Both the position numbers and the translations under genes were made by a program. Source: a virus. From it: 30,856 nt of DNA. This document shows, piece by piece, positions 1 to 7,466 of the stretch; positions within the stretch are counted from its first letter, which is position 1, and each line of letters opens with the position of its first letter. The stretch is taken from positions 1 through 30,856 of IMG/VR virus record IMGVR_UViG_3300001849_000072. One strand, 5' to 3'. Below the pieces are notes generated by a model. That model was not told the DNA's origin, did no database searches, and saw only the letters and a program-made list of their open reading frames with translations.

Positions 1-5
1 ATCAT

Positions 6-35
6 ATCTTACACGTTACGTTGTAGGTGTGTCAA
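6..35 (-). promoter_or_regulatory. Sigma70-like promoter leading out of the window
   Basis: On the minus strand there is a perfect -35 TTGACA (30-35), an 18-base spacer and a -10-like TAAGAT (6-11). It overlaps the end of the 227-residue gene and points to an unseen gene beyond the left edge. The -35 box is exact and the -10 matches 4 of 6 bases. Its position at a gene end matches the promoters before uvsY and gp45 in this window. Confidence 0.42.
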
Positions 36-699
36 GCACTTTTACATATGTATGTATACCATATGTTTTCTGTATTCGCTGCGATAATTCCTGTAAGCTG
101 GATTCAATTACGCTTATGTCATTGGCGTCCCACACAAGCAATCCCAATCGTCGTTCTTCTTCTATTTTATTTTTTGGAATCAAATAGTGACAGGTATTCG
201 CAAAATACTGTTCTGGATGGGTTTGAAGTAGTTCATAATCAATACAAATCGCATCTGGACGATTGCTAAAATACGTCTCACACCAATACATCAATGAACG
301 TTCAAAACGCCATAATTTTTCAACAATGGATAACTGTTCCATCATGATTTTGGGAGCGCGTAAAAACTGTTCAGGACTCCAATACAAGGGCCACTTTTGA
401 ATGAAAAACAATCGAAACATATCATATAAATTAGACCGATACAGAAACACTTTTAAATGTGGATATTCCATTAGATGTTGCTTAATTATCGGTGTTAAAG
501 TTGTTTCATGAATCGATAGACAAAAAAAAGGAGATTCGGTGATAAGGTCCGAATCTCCTGAAGACACATAATAAGGATAGTTAATGGAAGGGAGAAAGGT
601 GGTATATTCTGTTGGCCAATTTAGTACCACATAATCACGAAATAACGTGTCCTGTGGAAGGACTGAGTTCATAATTAAAAAATTTTGTTTCAAAATCAT
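16..699 (-). CDS. Uncharacterised 227-residue protein
   Basis: I do not recognise this protein. It is rich in aromatic residues (many Trp, Tyr and Phe), has no signal peptide or clear membrane segment, and has scattered cysteines. The middle part (VFLYRSNLYDMFRLFF, then a Trp-rich stretch and later DAICIDYELL) loosely recalls the arrangement in phage-encoded sulfotransferase-like proteins, where an arginine-containing strand is followed by helices and a tyrosine-aspartate strand. I could not find a convincing PAPS-binding P-loop near the N-terminus, so this is only a possibility. It begins 18 bases after the stop of the upstream coiled-coil membrane protein and is probably in the same transcript. 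The start at the first ATG gives a purine-rich but weak ribosome site (AGAAAG). Confidence 0.7.
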   Translation of the reverse strand: MILKQNFLIMNSVLPQDTLFRDYVVLNWPTEYTTFLPSINYPYYVSSGDSDLITESPFFCLSIHETTLTPIIKQHLMEYPHLKVFLYRSNLYDMFRLFFIQKWPLYWSPEQFLRAPKIMMEQLSIVEKLWRFERSLMYWCETYFSNRPDAICIDYELLQTHPEQYFANTCHYLIPKNKIEEERRLGLLVWDANDISVIESSLQELSQRIQKTYGIHTYVKVLDTPTT

Positions 700-717
700 A
701 ATAATTCTTTCTGAAAA

Positions 718-1191
718 TTATTTCATAATACTCAATAATGCGGGTAATAATTTCGTGAAGATAGCTCCTACTGCAATTCCAATTCCCATCAATAACCATT
801 TATAATTTTCTAACTTCTGAATTTTTTTATCTTGGGCAGACTTCTCTGTTTGAATTGATTGGTTCAATTCAGCGATGGCCTTCATAATTTTATCTTCTGT
901 CTTAGCGATTTCGCCTGACAATTCTCGATGTGTTGTTGTTATACGAGAATGTAACTCTTTAATGTCGGTTTCCAATTCGTTCCGCCGCGTTTCGATAGTT
1001 TGGTATAAATCAGTATTAATATTGTTTTGTTGAAGCAGTTTTTCCTCATGGACTGCTAACATCTTACTGATATTACTCGATAGTTCTCCAATACGTTCAA
1101 TCGCGGCATCCAACCGTGTAAACACAGAACTAATGGAATGCACTTCGTTCTGAAGGAGAGCTACTTGTGTTTCTATAGGTAAATCGGTCAT
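718..1191 (-). CDS. Coiled-coil protein with C-terminal membrane anchor
   Basis: This 157-residue protein is almost wholly helical. A long charged coiled coil (about residues 5-125, with repeated heptads such as AAIERIGELSSNISKML) is followed by one hydrophobic segment at the extreme C-terminus (about 131-155, WLLMGIGIAVGAIF). It would therefore be a tail-anchored inner-membrane protein with its coiled coil in the cytoplasm. Similar proteins of unknown role are common in T4-like marine phages. It stops 18 bases before the next gene and starts just after the 73-residue gene. It could be a lysis or superinfection-exclusion factor, but nothing in the sequence shows that, and the recognised lysis genes lie elsewhere (7968-9184). 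Confidence 0.75.
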   Translation of the reverse strand: MTDLPIETQVALLQNEVHSISSVFTRLDAAIERIGELSSNISKMLAVHEEKLLQQNNINTDLYQTIETRRNELETDIKELHSRITTTHRELSGEIAKTEDKIMKAIAELNQSIQTEKSAQDKKIQKLENYKWLLMGIGIAVGAIFTKLLPALLSIMK

Positions 1192-1197
1192 AAAGAA

Positions 1198-1419
1198 TTA
1201 CGATGACTTTTTAGGTTTACGACCACGGCGGGCCTTTACACCCTCAATCGCTCCTTGAGTGGCCGCAACGGTATATCCTGCCGTTTCAGTGGCAACCATT
1301 TTGACAGCCTCTGTTGTGGTTTCAACCACATGAATAAGATCATCTTTAACATGTCCATCGTTATTTCGATCAAAGAATGCTCTAATACGTTGATAGATAG
1401 ATTGAAATAGTTTCTTCAT
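1198..1419 (-). CDS. Small basic protein with a degenerate EF-hand-like loop
   Basis: This is a 73-residue protein. Residues 17-24 read DRNNDGHV, which matches the calcium-loop pattern DxNxDGxV. The acidic residue expected at loop position 12 is Leu28 (Asp26 and Asp27 lie just before it), so calcium binding is uncertain. The middle is an Ala/Thr/Val-rich amphipathic helix and the C-terminus is strongly basic (RRGRKPKK), similar to an AT-hook core (RGRKP), so it may touch nucleic acid. A very good ribosome site (AAAGGAGAGAG) precedes the ATG. It lies between a head-type protein and a tail-anchored coiled-coil protein. Function unknown. Confidence 0.7.
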   Translation of the reverse strand: MKKLFQSIYQRIRAFFDRNNDGHVKDDLIHVVETTTEAVKMVATETAGYTVAATQGAIEGVKARRGRKPKKSS

Positions 1420-1431
1420 GACTCTCTCCTT

Positions 1432-2343
1432 TTACCACTCGCCGTACGTACACACAGGACCGCATTTACCACTCTTATGTTTTTCACTATCAAAATGCTT
1501 CCGAATATCCTCAGTTCGTTCCGCATCTCTCGTAGCCCGACTCTTGCGCCATTTGACCGTAGATGCACCTTTATTTAATTCATCACAACGAGGACACCCT
1601 TCAACTCGGCGTCCAAAAACCACAGGATGTGAATGTTTTGTGGTAGGTGCTTCATCAATCGTCATCGTTTCTCCCAATGCATGACGAGCGGCAATTTGGG
1701 CACGACGACGACGCAAATCTGTATCATCCAATTTCTTTTTTAAACTATCGGCATTCTTCTGAGCCATTGACCGTGAAGGAGCATTTCTGGATACTTGCTG
1801 ACAGCGTGGGCAATTATCGGCGGTCTGTCCAAATGCATGAGTGTGTTTCAATTCGGCTTCTTTGACAATCGAACTCACCGAACGATCTGACCACATCTTG
1901 CATGACCAGTAATTTGCCTTCCATTTGGGTCCGGGCACAGCACAATTATGACGACTGCGGTAGGCTTTACGACGATTCAGACTATCACGCTTGATTTCCA
2001 TATTCGGATCACCAAACCCAACTTTTACAATATTTCCTTTGTCATTACGAACAAAGACATAAAATTTGTGCTTGCCATCACCGCTTCGAACTGGTTTATT
2101 TAACTGGACCGTGCGACCTTGATACTGGGCCGCTTCTTCCAATTCGCCCCAATCTTCATACAGAATTTCTTCTTTCATAGCAAGGAGACGACGAAACATG
2201 GGCGTCTTCTTCTTTTTACGCACATGAATACCGGGTTCACCTTTAGCACTCTTGGGAGGATATCCAATACCTTCGACACCCCCGCCACCCACTGCATTAG
2301 CGGCAACTTCTTTTAGGAAATCTTTAAAAGCTAAAATACTCAT
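1432..2343 (-). CDS. Zinc-binding protein with marine T4-like RHNC/YWSC domain
   Basis: This 303-residue protein has three recognisable parts. Residues about 72-150 form a domain common in marine T4-like phages: YQGRTVQLNKPVR, then FGDPNMEIKRD, RHNC (131-134), and KANYWSCKMW ending near 151. Its role is unknown, but it is usually near structural genes. Two His-x-His / Cys-Pro-x-Cys motifs follow: H167/H169 with C178/C181, and H237/H239 with C250/C253, each able to hold zinc. The C-terminus has CGPVC (294-298) followed by TYGEW. The second motif plus this ending resembles a small cysteine/histidine module I recall from actinobacteriophage proteins. Between the parts are Lys/Arg-rich helices. 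A virion-associated or nucleic-acid-binding role is an inference. It abuts the next upstream gene exactly (stop at 2344). Confidence 0.75.
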   Translation of the reverse strand: MSILAFKDFLKEVAANAVGGGGVEGIGYPPKSAKGEPGIHVRKKKKTPMFRRLLAMKEEILYEDWGELEEAAQYQGRTVQLNKPVRSGDGKHKFYVFVRNDKGNIVKVGFGDPNMEIKRDSLNRRKAYRSRHNCAVPGPKWKANYWSCKMWSDRSVSSIVKEAELKHTHAFGQTADNCPRCQQVSRNAPSRSMAQKNADSLKKKLDDTDLRRRRAQIAARHALGETMTIDEAPTTKHSHPVVFGRRVEGCPRCDELNKGASTVKWRKSRATRDAERTEDIRKHFDSEKHKSGKCGPVCTYGEW

Positions 2344-2703
2344 TTATATTCTCCGTAGAGCCGTGATAATACCAGAATCCAAATGTAGTTCAATAAATTC
2401 TTCAGGCGGCATATAATTTAAAAATACTAGAAACGTTTTTATATACGTCCAATATTTTTTTTCAACTTTATAAAATAACATGCTTGTGGCAAAGGGACCA
2501 AAGACATTATATAAAATAATTAAATGATTTAAAATTAATCGTTCATTTAAACGTCCAGTTTTTTCATAGCGTTTAAACAATCGCTTTAAGTATTTAAAGC
2601 GTTTTAAATCTTCATAAAAATCATGTAATCCTCGACAATTTGGGTTATCATAATTTTTAATCGCATAAATTAAAAAATTCTCATGAGTCAAACCACGTAT
2701 CAT
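2344..2703 (-). CDS. Conserved T4-like phage protein of unknown function
   Basis: This 119-residue, mostly helical, basic and aromatic protein contains the stretch GRLNERLILNHLIILYNVFG. That stretch closely matches a conserved small protein found in many T4-like cyanophages and related marine myoviruses, where it lies near structural genes. No catalytic motif or signal peptide is visible. The reading frame stays open upstream to a TTG at 2712, but the ATG at 2703 lies directly after the preceding gene's stop codon (TAA at 2705-2707) and gives MIRGLTHENFL, so I take that as the start. Function unknown; family membership is from recognition, not a search. Confidence 0.78.
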   Translation of the reverse strand: MIRGLTHENFLIYAIKNYDNPNCRGLHDFYEDLKRFKYLKRLFKRYEKTGRLNERLILNHLIILYNVFGPFATSMLFYKVEKKYWTYIKTFLVFLNYMPPEEFIELHLDSGIITALRRI

Positions 2704-2704
2704 A

Positions 2705-3157
2705 TTATTCAACGACAGTTGCTGTGCCCCCTAGAAAATACCACAATGACCCCAAACACATCATGAATGCCGTATCACCCACATTGGCAAACGAAACACT
2801 TGTGTATGGAATATTAGCGGTAATACTCAATGTGTTATCACCATCATTTCCAGTCATGACAAGAAGTTTCATTTGACCTTCAATGTCACTCACCGGCATA
2901 ATGATAGACCCGCTTGAATCTGTCGGATTTAATTTGGTAATTGGCACATCGAGTGAAACTGTTGAACCCGGTGTCGTAATAACTTGGGCCGTTCCCCCGA
3001 AGGCAATTTTTTTATTCATTTGGACAAGAACTGGTATGGCCGCAAACAAATTGGCAATACTTAGTTTCTTGTCCGTTGAATTTTGAATAAGGTAAAGAAG
3101 ATCCGCACTGTTCACGGTTGTGGCCGGTGTCAGTGCGGAGACTTTTGAATCAGCCAT
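2705..3157 (-). CDS. Virion structural protein, fibre/neck-like
   Basis: A 150-residue protein whose N-terminus (KVSALTPATTVNSADLLYLIQN, then KKLSIANLFAAIP) is the short module seen at the start of many phage tail-fibre and decoration proteins: a strand, a 'D-L-L-Y' strand, and a Lys-Lys-x-(S/T) strand leading to a helix. The rest is Gly/Thr/Ser-rich beta structure with hydrophobic strands and no cysteine pairs or signal peptide. It sits between the small conserved protein and the large 426-residue structural protein, with a short gap and a weak AGG ribosome site. I infer a virion surface or fibre role; the exact T4 counterpart is not evident. Confidence 0.7.
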   Translation of the reverse strand: MADSKVSALTPATTVNSADLLYLIQNSTDKKLSIANLFAAIPVLVQMNKKIAFGGTAQVITTPGSTVSLDVPITKLNPTDSSGSIIMPVSDIEGQMKLLVMTGNDGDNTLSITANIPYTSVSFANVGDTAFMMCLGSLWYFLGGTATVVE

Positions 3158-3169
3158 TGTGAATACCTA

Positions 3170-4450
3170 TTAATCTTCTGGGAACGGAATATCGTCTGCC
3201 GCATCACCCGTAATGCCATTCTTAGACATTGCGACTAATGTTTCATACTGAATACGTCCAGCGTGCTGACCAGTCATTACCGTACGCTTGACCCACCCCG
3301 TATGTGCCACGGCTCCAGATTCCCCAATAGGATCCCCTTGGTTGACACCAAGAGCGGCCACAGCAGTTGCTGCGGTTTCATCATTCTTGAGGAAATACTG
3401 TGCGTTATTTCCGGTTGTAGTAATATTAATTACGCCCAATGAATAGAATTTTTGGGCGTTATTACCTGTGCCCGTTAAATCGAGAGCACTTCCAGCAGGA
3501 GCGGACGCAACACTAAAATGATTTGCGTCTACATAAATGGCATAATAAGTAGTACCAGAAGTTAATTCAGGAATGGACGTACCGCCACCATTATTATACA
3601 CAATCGCATCATCCGTTTGTAAACCGTGACTATTAGCGGTGATTTGATTATTGGTAGTGTTAACTGCACTCGTAGCAATAATCATTGTCTCTACAACATT
3701 CAAAATAGCATGAGCCTGTGTATCACATGGAATAAAGTTATTAGCATCGACCACACCGGCATAATACACCGTTCCAGACGTTAAACCACCTGCGGACGAC
3801 CCACCACCATTATTATATTCAATCGCATCACCAGCAGTTAAACCATGACTGTTGTAATTAATACTGTCTTTATTGGCATTAACTTTGTTAGTCGCAAATG
3901 TCAAACGAGGCTTTTGAATGGTCACGGTGGGCTGCGTTTCGTATGATGAACCATTATTAGTCAAAGTAACTGCACTGATTTCACCATTCGCAACCGACGC
4001 CACTGTTGCTACAGCACCTGAACCGTCACCTGAAAAAGTGATCGCAGACGTGGTTTCAACATATCCTGTACCACCACCGGTTAACACAAGGGCTGATACA
4101 TATCCTCCTTGCTGGTCGCCGTGAATTTCATATTTATCCACACCGAACACTCCGGTTGAAACTGTGTTAGGATCGGATGCTAATGATGTGGGCTTTTCAC
4201 TTAACGTATAGGTGGCACCCGCCGTTACCGTAACAATCGCTCCATTTTCAGGATTTGCATTAATCACGGTTGCAGCAGTATCTGAAGCAATCGCTATAAT
4301 GATAAATTCCTGACCATCATTAGTTTTCAAGAAATCGCCTGTAGCGGCTTCTGTAGTAAATGCAGTTCCCGAACCGGTCACAGCACCACCTGAAGTAATT
4401 GCAACAGTTCCTGATACTGATTTGTTATCGTATTTTCCCCAACCTGACAT
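3170..4450 (-). CDS. Large beta-rich virion structural protein
   Basis: This 426-residue protein is rich in Gly, Thr, Ala and Ser and poor in charge. Residues 1-90 (GTVAITSGGAVTGSGTAF and following) form a beta module common at the start of marine T4-like virion proteins. Residues about 115-180 hold two Gly-rich strands of the type VLTGGGTGY and LTNNGSSYETQPTVTI, a pattern typical of phage adhesin-like repeats. Residues 196-240 and 269-312 are two copies of an NSHGL...LTSGTxYYA...VDANxF module. The C-terminal segment (GWVKRTVMTGQHAGRIQYETLVAM, ending in an acidic tail) matches a conserved ending in cyanophage structural proteins. It has a strong ribosome site (TTAGGAGAGA). Probably a tail or head surface protein. 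Confidence 0.78.
   Translation of the reverse strand: MSGWGKYDNKSVSGTVAITSGGAVTGSGTAFTTEAATGDFLKTNDGQEFIIIAIASDTAATVINANPENGAIVTVTAGATYTLSEKPTSLASDPNTVSTGVFGVDKYEIHGDQQGGYVSALVLTGGGTGYVETTSAITFSGDGSGAVATVASVANGEISAVTLTNNGSSYETQPTVTIQKPRLTFATNKVNANKDSINYNSHGLTAGDAIEYNNGGGSSAGGLTSGTVYYAGVVDANNFIPCDTQAHAILNVVETMIIATSAVNTTNNQITANSHGLQTDDAIVYNNGGGTSIPELTSGTTYYAIYVDANHFSVASAPAGSALDLTGTGNNAQKFYSLGVINITTTGNNAQYFLKNDETAATAVAALGVNQGDPIGESGAVAHTGWVKRTVMTGQHAGRIQYETLVAMSKNGITGDAADDIPFPED
3515..3865 (-). repeat. Two tandem HGL/VDAN protein-coding modules
   Basis: Inside the 426-residue structural gene, 3731-3865 (residues 196-240) and 3515-3646 (269-312) encode two diverged copies of one module. The shared pattern is NSHGL, then DAI-x-YNNGGG, then LTSGT-x-YYA, then VDAN-x-F. 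The copies are separated by about 28 residues. Such modules are frequent in phage tail adhesins. The similarity is at protein level, and the DNA has diverged. Confidence 0.75.
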
Positions 4451-4466
4451 AGTTCTCTCCTAACTC

Positions 4467-5591
4467 TTAAGAATTAAGTTTGTGATCGACCGTGGCAAAA
4501 AACTCGTGCTGTTCTTTGTCCGTCATCTGTTGTAATGATTTCCCTGTGGCTCGTAATTCTGCCTCAAATACGTCCTTATATGAACGCATAGGCTGTTCCG
4601 ATTCTGGCAAAATAAAACGATCTTTATCAGGCTTTGGAACTCCACCTTTCATAGTTGTGGATGAATGACGGCCTTTCAATAATCGATGAATCAGATTAGC
4701 TTCTTTTTTACCAACTTTGGCTTTTTTAATTGCCGTATCAACACTTTGCTTATTATACGATGGCATATCACCTTCTGACACAGGCTCAACCTGCTCCTTT
4801 GGTACACAGTTTGGAACACGCCGACCTTTCTTCATTTTCATTCCTATAGCGGTGTATCCTGTCCAACATGCATCAGATAAATTATTTTCTTTTTCTGTGA
4901 TGTTCTGTTCGTCCGATTCACCAAATAAATTTAATTGCTTTTTCCGTTCAGAGTGCTTTCGCATAGACGAGAGTTTAGCCGCAATTGCCATTTGACGACG
5001 CTTCTCTAAACTCTTTCCTTTAAACTGTGGAGCATCGGATTGTTGAAAATCTTTGATCCATGTATGAATACTCGCTGTCGGTGACAATACTTCATCAAGC
5101 GGTGATGTTTCTTCTTTCATACCATGTTTTGTCATCTTATCCATCGCCTGAGCCATACCTTGATGACGCTTACGACGACGATTTAAATATTGTGAAATCG
5201 ATTCCTTCGAACGCATTTTACTGGAATCGTAGGCGGCTCGATTACTATAATTTAATAACGTTTTTTGAGAAATTTCGCTAACCATATCAGTCGATTCCGG
5301 AATTCGTTTTGGACTTCGAGTCTTTAAATAACTCACCACTCTTTTATTTATGGCTTGAGAAAATCGCTTATTTTTTTCACGACCTTCTGGTGTATCGCGA
5401 TTAATCATATTCATACGATACGCCAGTCGGTCGCTAAAATGAAATGGACGAATACCTTTTTGCCCACGAACGAATTTGTGTCCTCGGCTTTGATTGCGAA
5501 GGGGTTCACTGGCTTTTCCCAGATACACATCACCCACGTCAGGATGTCCGGGATTCCGGCCTACGTCTTTATATTTGTATCTGGGGTCCAT
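4467..5591 (-). CDS. Probable head-associated protein (374 residues)
   Basis: Very basic and hydrophilic, with short motifs that recur in marine T4-like phage proteins linked to the head. Residues about 174-210 (IHTWIKDF, SDAPQFKGKS, RRQMAIAA) form a 'held-by-helix' module common in these phages. Residues 242-264 hold CWTGYTAIGMKMKKGRRVPNCVP, reported here in two parts: a Cys-Trp-x-Gly-Tyr start and a VPNCVP end, with two cysteines. The C-terminus (about 341-372) has FEAELRATGKSLQQM followed by EFFATVDHKLN, another recurring helical module. A possible prohead-protease site LDE/V lies at 165-168. The gene starts right after the stop of the 620-residue gene and shares its composition. Role inferred as scaffold or internal head protein; no enzyme motif is seen. 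Confidence 0.72.
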   Translation of the reverse strand: MDPRYKYKDVGRNPGHPDVGDVYLGKASEPLRNQSRGHKFVRGQKGIRPFHFSDRLAYRMNMINRDTPEGREKNKRFSQAINKRVVSYLKTRSPKRIPESTDMVSEISQKTLLNYSNRAAYDSSKMRSKESISQYLNRRRKRHQGMAQAMDKMTKHGMKEETSPLDEVLSPTASIHTWIKDFQQSDAPQFKGKSLEKRRQMAIAAKLSSMRKHSERKKQLNLFGESDEQNITEKENNLSDACWTGYTAIGMKMKKGRRVPNCVPKEQVEPVSEGDMPSYNKQSVDTAIKKAKVGKKEANLIHRLLKGRHSSTTMKGGVPKPDKDRFILPESEQPMRSYKDVFEAELRATGKSLQQMTDKEQHEFFATVDHKLNS

Positions 5592-7454
5592 TTACTTTCC
5601 ACTCTTCTTGGCACGCAATTTAGCAAGAACGGCACCAGCGACACGCTGTCCTGCTGCTTTTGAGCCATATTTCTTTCCAGCAGACTTGGCAATCTTTGAG
5701 AAATATTTCCCCTTCTTGCCAATATCCTTACCGGCAGCGGCCTTCTTTGCTGAATATCCGGCTTCGTCAATCTGTTCGACTTCTTCCTTCATATTCTTTC
5801 GAACGACCTTACCATCCTTGACATGCATAGTTGATGCGGCGTGCTTGGCTGCTTCTTCCGCTTCAGCACGACCTTCTTTTCCACTGCCATGATAGGACAC
5901 TGGGCCTTCACCAAGATGCTTGCCGTTATGATAGTGATGAACCTGATATTCATTCCAATCCGCATCATGGCGAACCTGTGTGGTATAGCCTTCTTCACCG
6001 CTATGACTTGAAATCTTCTTGGTGGCTTCTTCTAACGACACACTTTCTTCCATCTTCTTCTTTTTAAACGCCATACCAGATTCCACTTCCTTTCCACCCA
6101 CATACTTTGAAACAGTATGTTCTGGATGGGGTTCTGTGGTCACACTTGGGCGTCCCGCGAAAGGATGATTGACATAATGTGGCTTACCAGTCTTTTCACT
6201 CTTAGCTGCGGCATCCTTGTGCGCCATCTTCAAGGCATAACTGGTCTTTAAGGTCTCACGAGAAATGTTTCCGCGCAACGGGAAAGACTTTGGTGAGGCT
6301 TCGTCTAATTCCGTTTCTTCCTTCACGGTCGCATTGGCAGCGGTATAAAAACGATTAGCATCGAAACGTGGATTCTGCTTCTTGAAAATATCAGCGTGGT
6401 GCTTCGCTAATTCGGCACGCTTATCAGCATCAGGGTGTGCCTTAATGACATCCGCAACTTGCTGGAAATGCTTACGAGTTACACCTTCTAAAATATCTTC
6501 AATAGATTCGTCCTCGACATTTTCAGCCAAGTCTAAATCTTCACTTCCGCACTTTGGGCATGTTTGCTTAGACGTTTTACGGCCACATTCTTGACACTGA
6601 TAGGAACCGCCCTTTTTCGCTTCATCAAGTTCTTCGGTGTCTACATCTTCCTTGACACGATGATAAAGTTCCGCTGCGGCCATCTTATCGTCTTTGGTCG
6701 CGTAGCGATTCTTACGACGAATATACAACATGGCCTGTGTCTTACTCATTCCATGTACAATTCGAAACTCTTGGGGGGTCAATCTCTTGGCATCCCGAAG
6801 AAGAGTCTGAGCATTTTCTTCAGTTAATTCGATATTTGATTCCATAACTTCATTCTCCTCTGGAAGACGGGACGGTGATAGTTTTTTCTTAGGTGCCGGT
6901 GGCATATATCCCTGACGCTTGGATTCAGCTTCACCAGCTTTTTTGGCGGCATCAACTTTATTAGGATAATATTTACGAATGCGATCTAAAACCTTTCGAG
7001 CCTTTGAATAGGATTTGCGAGCCTGCGTATTATGCATGTGCATTCCTTCGCGATCCCCATATTCTTTAGCATCTTCCGCTGACTGTTCGTGCCAATCGGT
7101 ATCCGAAATATGTTTGGCGTAAGCTCGAATATGTCCTTTAATACTTTCATTCATATCTTTATTATCCTCTGTAGCGTAAGTAAATGACTGTGAGTTTTTA
7201 TTTTGTCGAATATATGCCATCGCTCGTGCATATACCGATGGATCATTAATAACAAAATTTAAAAACAATTCTAAAATGGTTTTTAAAGTTTCTCGTTCTA
7301 TTTGAATCAGACTACCCGTTGTAGACAGTTTATTCAGCGCACTCCAAAAATATGGTAAACGCCGAAGCGGTAACGCGCCAATACGAACTAACTGTAACAA
7401 CCGGTCTTGATTAATTTCCTGAATATCAATAACGTCTGATGTTGTTTGTTTCAT
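5592..7454 (-). CDS. Multi-module probable internal head protein with zinc ribbon
   Basis: This 620-residue protein is built of separate short modules joined by acidic linkers. Residues 1-85 form a helical start (DRLLQLVRIGALPLRRLPYFW). Residues about 105-180 are a charged helical bundle. Residues about 222-268 hold RLTPQEFRIVHGMSKTQAM. C287/C290 and C299/C302 form a CxxC-x8-CxxC zinc ribbon. Residues about 326-372 hold a KHFQQVADVIKAHPDADKR module, and 565-613 a basic ending (GYSAKKAAAGKDIGKKGK, KYGSKAAGQRVAGAVLAKLR) seen in many marine phage proteins. The linkers carry LDEA (276, 383), LEEA (474), IDEA (562) and ILEG (321), which fit the T4 prohead protease pattern (L/I)xE. There is no Shine-Dalgarno sequence before the ATG. 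Function inferred, not shown. Confidence 0.75.
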   Translation of the reverse strand: MKQTTSDVIDIQEINQDRLLQLVRIGALPLRRLPYFWSALNKLSTTGSLIQIERETLKTILELFLNFVINDPSVYARAMAYIRQNKNSQSFTYATEDNKDMNESIKGHIRAYAKHISDTDWHEQSAEDAKEYGDREGMHMHNTQARKSYSKARKVLDRIRKYYPNKVDAAKKAGEAESKRQGYMPPAPKKKLSPSRLPEENEVMESNIELTEENAQTLLRDAKRLTPQEFRIVHGMSKTQAMLYIRRKNRYATKDDKMAAAELYHRVKEDVDTEELDEAKKGGSYQCQECGRKTSKQTCPKCGSEDLDLAENVEDESIEDILEGVTRKHFQQVADVIKAHPDADKRAELAKHHADIFKKQNPRFDANRFYTAANATVKEETELDEASPKSFPLRGNISRETLKTSYALKMAHKDAAAKSEKTGKPHYVNHPFAGRPSVTTEPHPEHTVSKYVGGKEVESGMAFKKKKMEESVSLEEATKKISSHSGEEGYTTQVRHDADWNEYQVHHYHNGKHLGEGPVSYHGSGKEGRAEAEEAAKHAASTMHVKDGKVVRKNMKEEVEQIDEAGYSAKKAAAGKDIGKKGKYFSKIAKSAGKKYGSKAAGQRVAGAVLAKLRAKKSGK

Positions 7455-7458
7455 ATAG

Positions 7459-7466
7459 TATTTATT
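7459..7466 (-). promoter_or_regulatory. Late-promoter-like box before the 620-residue gene
   Basis: The minus strand reads AATAAATA, one base from the T4 late consensus TATAAATA and a fit to the NATAAATA form described for T4-like cyanophages. It overlaps the dps stop codon and ends only four bases before the downstream ATG, so any message from it would be leaderless or nearly so. The match could be chance in AT-rich DNA. Confidence 0.4.

Noticed and set aside
16-699. Sulfotransferase identity for the first gene
   Set aside because: Only the middle region resembles the family; the 5'-PSB P-loop near the N-terminus is not visible.
1342-1371. EF-hand calcium site in the 73-residue protein
   Set aside because: The loop DRNNDGHV fits, but the bidentate acidic residue at position 12 is Leu28, and no second EF-hand is present.
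5494-5892. Long plus-strand reading frames, for example this 132-codon frame and those at 16387-16800 and 21155-21679
   Set aside because: They lie opposite well-supported minus-strand genes, have no ribosome site and show low-complexity composition expected from the reverse strand.
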